Shown one piece after another: positions 6,313-6,500 of a DNA stretch of 6,500 bases. Where the stretch lies: NCBI GenBank assembly GCA_011523195.1, contig WTHH01000166.1:1-6500 (forward strand), in the 5' to 3' direction. Position 1 is the stretch's first letter. Every line of letters starts with the position of its first letter. This stretch comes from Verrucomicrobiales bacterium. GTDB lineage: Bacteria > Verrucomicrobiota > Verrucomicrobiia > Limisphaerales > UBA1096. The position numbers were made by a program, and so were the translations under genes. The notes beneath the pieces are model-generated. The model was given only the letters and a program-made list of their open reading frames with translations. It searched no databases and was not told the origin of the DNA.

Positions 6313-6500
6313 TTACGCCTGATCGCCGGGACGGTTAAAGCCAATGTCCCGATTGAACGGGCTGGGATGGTCGTAACCCTGTACGTCCGGGAAATGCAGC
6401 ACGGTGGCAATCGATCCCCACGGGAGCATGGCGGAAGCATCCACTTCCTGCATCGATTCCGGCACCCAGATCCCGGAGTCATCGCCGACCCGCGTCGGCA
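6313..6500 (-). CDS. C-terminal end of an unrecognised protein
   Basis: Read on the minus strand, a frame is open from the window edge to TAA at 6315-6313, giving the last 61 residues of a protein that starts outside the window. It includes WVPESMQEVDASAMLPWGSI and HFPDVQGYDHPSPFNRDIGF and ends NRPGDQA. Its codons look like those of the neighbouring genes, and its stop lies 39 bp before the dioxygenase ATG on the same strand, so it is probably the first visible gene of that operon. A competing minus-strand frame through the same bases (6482-6273) encodes an arginine-, proline- and cysteine-rich product, typical of an out-of-frame reading. I do not recognise the family. No transmembrane segment is visible in this part. 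Confidence 0.6.
   Translation of the reverse strand, partial: PTRVGDDSGIWVPESMQEVDASAMLPWGSIATVLHFPDVQGYDHPSPFNRDIGFNRPGDQA

Noticed and set aside
6273..6482. A 69-residue minus-strand frame upstream of the dioxygenase
   Set aside because: It is rich in Cys, Arg and Pro and reads through into the dioxygenase start; the frame ending at 6313 has more natural codon use.

Overview
The window reads as a chromosomal piece from a member of the Planctomycetota–Verrucomicrobiota group, more likely Verrucomicrobiota. This rests on gene content. A PSD1-type (DUF1549/DUF1553) C-terminus lies directly before a Tat-exported DUF1501 protein, a pair typical of that group. An exported formylglycine sulfatase, an exported endonuclease/exonuclease/phosphatase (EEP) protein and a Tat-exported intradiol dioxygenase accompany it. 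The assignment comes from recognised protein families, not from a marker gene. No tRNA, rRNA, CRISPR array or transposase was seen.

Layout. The plus strand carries, in order: the end of a PSD1 protein (1-198), a DUF1501 protein (255-1718), an EEP hydrolase (1760-2665), the remnant of a VapC-type PIN-domain toxin (about 2700-3089) and a sulfatase (3148-4692). The minus strand carries a convergent block, listed here in its own transcription order: the end of an unrecognised protein (6500-6313), an intradiol ring-cleavage dioxygenase (6273-5578) and a LolA-like periplasmic protein (5573-4734). The two blocks meet tail to tail in a 41-bp gap that holds a 26-bp perfect palindrome (4702-4727). No gene-free stretch longer than about 60 bp exists.

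How the genes may work together. All five intact proteins carry an export signal: two look Tat-dependent (DUF1501, dioxygenase) and three look Sec-dependent (EEP, sulfatase, LolA-like). The region therefore looks like an envelope or extracellular degradation neighbourhood. The PSD1/DUF1501 pair and sulfatase suggest use of sulfated polysaccharides, and the dioxygenase suggests cleavage of catechol-type aromatics. These substrates are inferred; nothing in the sequence names them.

Most notable points: (i) a sharp change in base composition and codon use inside the DUF1501 gene near position 720, suggesting a recombinant or chimeric gene; (ii) a vapC remnant whose damage fits a 4-base deletion that removed the first catalytic aspartate, with no antitoxin beside it; (iii) a palindromic CGCTTGGCCAAGCG element, doubled between the convergent genes and present again inside a signal-peptide coding region. 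I found no clear new multi-gene system. The palindrome family is the best candidate for something undescribed.
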